Source of the DNA: DASPHG01 sp963748315
GTDB lineage: Bacteria; Actinomycetota; Thermoleophilia; Solirubrobacterales; Thermoleophilaceae
DNA length: 64,000 nucleotides
Assembly: GCA_963748315.1 (NCBI GenBank)
Contig: CAVVIK010000006.1
Coordinates: 868,001-932,000 of the forward strand
Direction of reading: 5' to 3'
Positions 62,502-64,000 of this stretch are shown piece after piece. The position numbers and the translations under genes are program-made. The notes beneath the pieces were generated by a model, which was given only the letters and a program-made list of their open reading frames with translations, made no database searches and was not told the origin of the DNA. Each line of letters begins with the position of its first letter. The first letter of the stretch is position 1.

Positions 62502-62806
62502 AGCTCTACATCTGCTGGGGAACGTTCGGCAGCCCGCGCCCGGGAGGGCATCCCTGCAAGAACGCCCACGACGCGCTGAAGGAGGCCGGGTACAACCCGG
62601 AGGTCATCAAGTCATACGGCCTCGGAATCCTGCCCGACTTCATGAACCAGACCTCGGGCCGCAAGGAGGTCAAGCGCCTGACGGGCAACAACTGGGTGCC
62701 GCTGCTCGTCACCGACGACGACCAGGTGGTCCAGGGCTCGAAGGAGATCGCGGCCTGGGCGAAGCAGAACCCGGCGGGGCAGCCCGCCTCTACGCAGCCC
62801 GCCTGA
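62498..62806 (+). CDS. Glutathione S-transferase N-terminal-like thioredoxin-fold protein
   Basis: A 102-residue single thioredoxin-fold domain resembling the N-terminal domain of glutathione S-transferases. It starts MKLYICWGTFGSPRPGGHPC, with a Cys in the active-site position, and contains the cis-Pro segment NNWVPLLVTDDDQVVQGS. Actinobacteria use mycothiol rather than glutathione, so the donor thiol is uncertain. The start overlaps the dehydrogenase stop; the end overlaps the convergent hydrolase by 17 bases. Confidence 0.78.
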   Translation: MKLYICWGTFGSPRPGGHPCKNAHDALKEAGYNPEVIKSYGLGILPDFMNQTSGRKEVKRLTGNNWVPLLVTDDDQVVQGSKEIAAWAKQNPAGQPASTQPA

Positions 62807-63614
62807 TCCGCGCGCGGCGGGTGGCGGCCCGGCGCCGGCGGCGCGCCTTTTGCGCCGCCTGACGGCGCGTCTCCGACTTGCGCAGACGCTCCAGCTCGGA
62901 CGCGACGGCGCGCCACGCGCGCGGATGCATGCCCATACCGATGTGGCTCGCGCGGATCTCGAGGTGCTCGGCGTGCGGGTCGAGGCACGAGCGCCAGCGC
63001 ACGACGCCGTCGCTGCGCGAATAGACCGACAGGAAGCGGACGCCCTTGGGGAAGGGCGCCTCGGCGTCGGCCCAGAAGTCGTTGCAGCAGTCCCCCCACA
63101 GGCACGAGTGGCGGAAGAGGCCCCTGACGCCCACGGTCCCGAGCGCGCCCACGGCATAGACCTGAGCCCGCACGAGCGGATGGATCGCGAGCGGGTCCGT
63201 GAGCGGCGACCCCAGCGTGACGATGCCCGCGACGAGGTCCGGGCGGCGCTTGGCGAGCACCCGCGCGAAGTGGCCGCCGCGGCTCTGGCCGATGACCGCG
63301 GCGCGCTGGCCCTGCCGCTCGACGAGCACCTCGACCTTCTCCTCGAGCCGCTGGACCGCCGCCTCCGAGCAGTCGACGTTCATGCGGATCCCCGCACGCT
63401 TCGCGTAGTGGTTCGTGCTCCTCAGCCAGCGGGTCATGAGCGCCAGCGAATCGTCGCCCGCGAGGAAGCCGGGGATCAGGAGGACCGGCTGGCCGCGGCC
63501 GTCCTTGACGCCGTCGCCGCGGAAGACCGGATCGCGCACGAGCGTGGCGAGCTCGAGACCTACACGGGACTCACGCCAGAGCGGCGGCCGGGAGAGGAGA
63601 GAGAGCGCGGTCAT
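62790..63614 (-). CDS. Alpha/beta hydrolase
   Basis: A 274-residue alpha/beta-hydrolase. The first strand and oxyanion region read VLLIPGFLAGDDSLALMTRW; the nucleophile Ser is in VIGQSRGGHFAR (GxSxG); a late acidic residue and His are in SVYSRSDGVVRW and LEIRASHIGMG. Possible lipase or esterase. The C-terminal 35 residues are almost entirely Arg, Lys and Ala. ATG 63614 chosen because upstream residues of the longer frame are not hydrolase-like. Unlike the basic tails of the exported proteins here, no signal peptide is seen. Confidence 0.82.
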   Translation of the reverse strand: MTALSLLSRPPLWRESRVGLELATLVRDPVFRGDGVKDGRGQPVLLIPGFLAGDDSLALMTRWLRSTNHYAKRAGIRMNVDCSEAAVQRLEEKVEVLVERQGQRAAVIGQSRGGHFARVLAKRRPDLVAGIVTLGSPLTDPLAIHPLVRAQVYAVGALGTVGVRGLFRHSCLWGDCCNDFWADAEAPFPKGVRFLSVYSRSDGVVRWRSCLDPHAEHLEIRASHIGMGMHPRAWRAVASELERLRKSETRRQAAQKARRRRRAATRRARIRRAA

Positions 63615-63719
63615 CCGTCCGTGGCTCCCACAGTACCCCCTTGCCGGGATGTGAAAAGCGCCAAGAGCACTTGGCGCGTGTGCATACGCCCCGCACCTTC
63701 CGGAAAATAGGATCCCTGG

Positions 63720-64000
63720 ATGCGGGCCGTGACCCTCAAAGACGGCGAGTTGACCGTCGGTGAGCACCCGGACCCCGCGCCTGGCGCAGGCGAGATCCTC
63801 GTCCGCGTCCGGGCTGCGGGCCTGAACGGGGCCGACATGATGCAGCGGCGAGGTCTCTACCCGGCGCCGCCGGGCGCGCCGCAGGACATCCCTGGGCTCG
63901 AGCTTGCGGGCGAGGTCGAGGCGCTCGGTCCCGGCGCGGCGCGGTTCGCGGAAGGTAACCGGGTGATGGCGATCGTCGCGGGCGGTGGCCAGGCCGAGCT
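63720..64000 (+). CDS. Quinone oxidoreductase-like MDR protein (partial)
   Basis: The N-terminal 93 residues of a zinc-free medium-chain reductase of the NADPH:quinone oxidoreductase type: RAVTLKDGELTVGEHPDPAP, VRVRAAGLNGADMMQRRGLY (typical LN-x-AD motif) and PGLELAGEVEALGPG. It runs off the window end. ATG 63720 has the -10-like TAGGAT six bases before it and no ribosome site. Confidence 0.85.
   Translation, partial: MRAVTLKDGELTVGEHPDPAPGAGEILVRVRAAGLNGADMMQRRGLYPAPPGAPQDIPGLELAGEVEALGPGAARFAEGNRVMAIVAGGGQAE

Overview
The window is high-GC chromosomal DNA with densely packed genes, many of them joined by 1- to 14-base overlaps of the ATGA, GTGA or TGATG type. Gene content points to a deep-branching actinobacterium of the Thermoleophilia/Solirubrobacterales kind. 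The evidence is a six-gene mce (MlaD) operon, glucosyl-3-phosphoglycerate synthase, an Rrf2-led suf operon with sufU, an ANTAR regulator beside a SigB/F-type sigma factor, NarL-type two-component systems, a lone LigD polymerase domain, and secreted enzymes with Arg/Lys-rich C-terminal tails. This placement is inference from gene content; no rRNA, tRNA, CRISPR array, insertion sequence or phage gene was seen. No gene-free stretch exceeds 300 bases.

Layout. 0-9 kb: a DUF4393 protein and a secreted beta-propeller protein; a leftward operon of overlapping signalling genes (Rec-only regulator, histidine kinase, LuxR-type regulator, ArsC-like protein); an MMPL exporter; a broken trypsin-like protease. 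9-24 kb: metabolic and surface genes, including a flavin monooxygenase with an SDR, a secreted phosphodiesterase, a P450 divergent from a MarR-MFS unit, msrA, a zinc metalloprotease, a secreted GH31 glycosidase, an enolase-superfamily enzyme and a secreted repeat protein. 24.2-29.9 kb: Fe-S assembly operon (Rrf2 regulator, sufC, sufS, sufU, Rieske ferredoxin, sufB, sufD) with a perfect palindromic operator. 30-40 kb: a histone H1-like protein and six consecutive mce genes without any permease or ATPase nearby. 40-50 kb: a small catalase, a LOG-family protein, a membrane-tethered sigma-region-2 protein, a FAD-Rieske oxidoreductase, a DnaC-like ATPase, a PAS kinase with two response regulators, and two tandem secreted glycosidase-like paralogues. 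50-64 kb: acyl-CoA carboxyltransferase, a GGDEF-HD-GYP protein, gpgS, the three pnt transhydrogenase genes, LigD polymerase, ANTAR and sigma factor genes, two mini membrane proteins, dehydrogenases and a hydrolase.

Two points apply to the whole annotation. First, at least twenty otherwise well-conserved genes are broken by single-base indels, often in G/C runs, with the conserved protein continuing in the next frame. This looks like residual sequencing error in a draft or metagenome assembly more than true gene decay, so those entries give the restored extent and mark the break. Second, several genes have a -10-like hexamer 6 to 8 bases before the start codon and no Shine-Dalgarno sequence, which suggests leaderless transcripts.

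The most unusual structural signal is a 22-base element (core GGGTCNGACCC) present three times. One copy provides the stop codon of the beta-propeller gene. Two inverted copies sit between sufB and sufD, enclose the sufD start codon and encode part of the SufD N-terminus.
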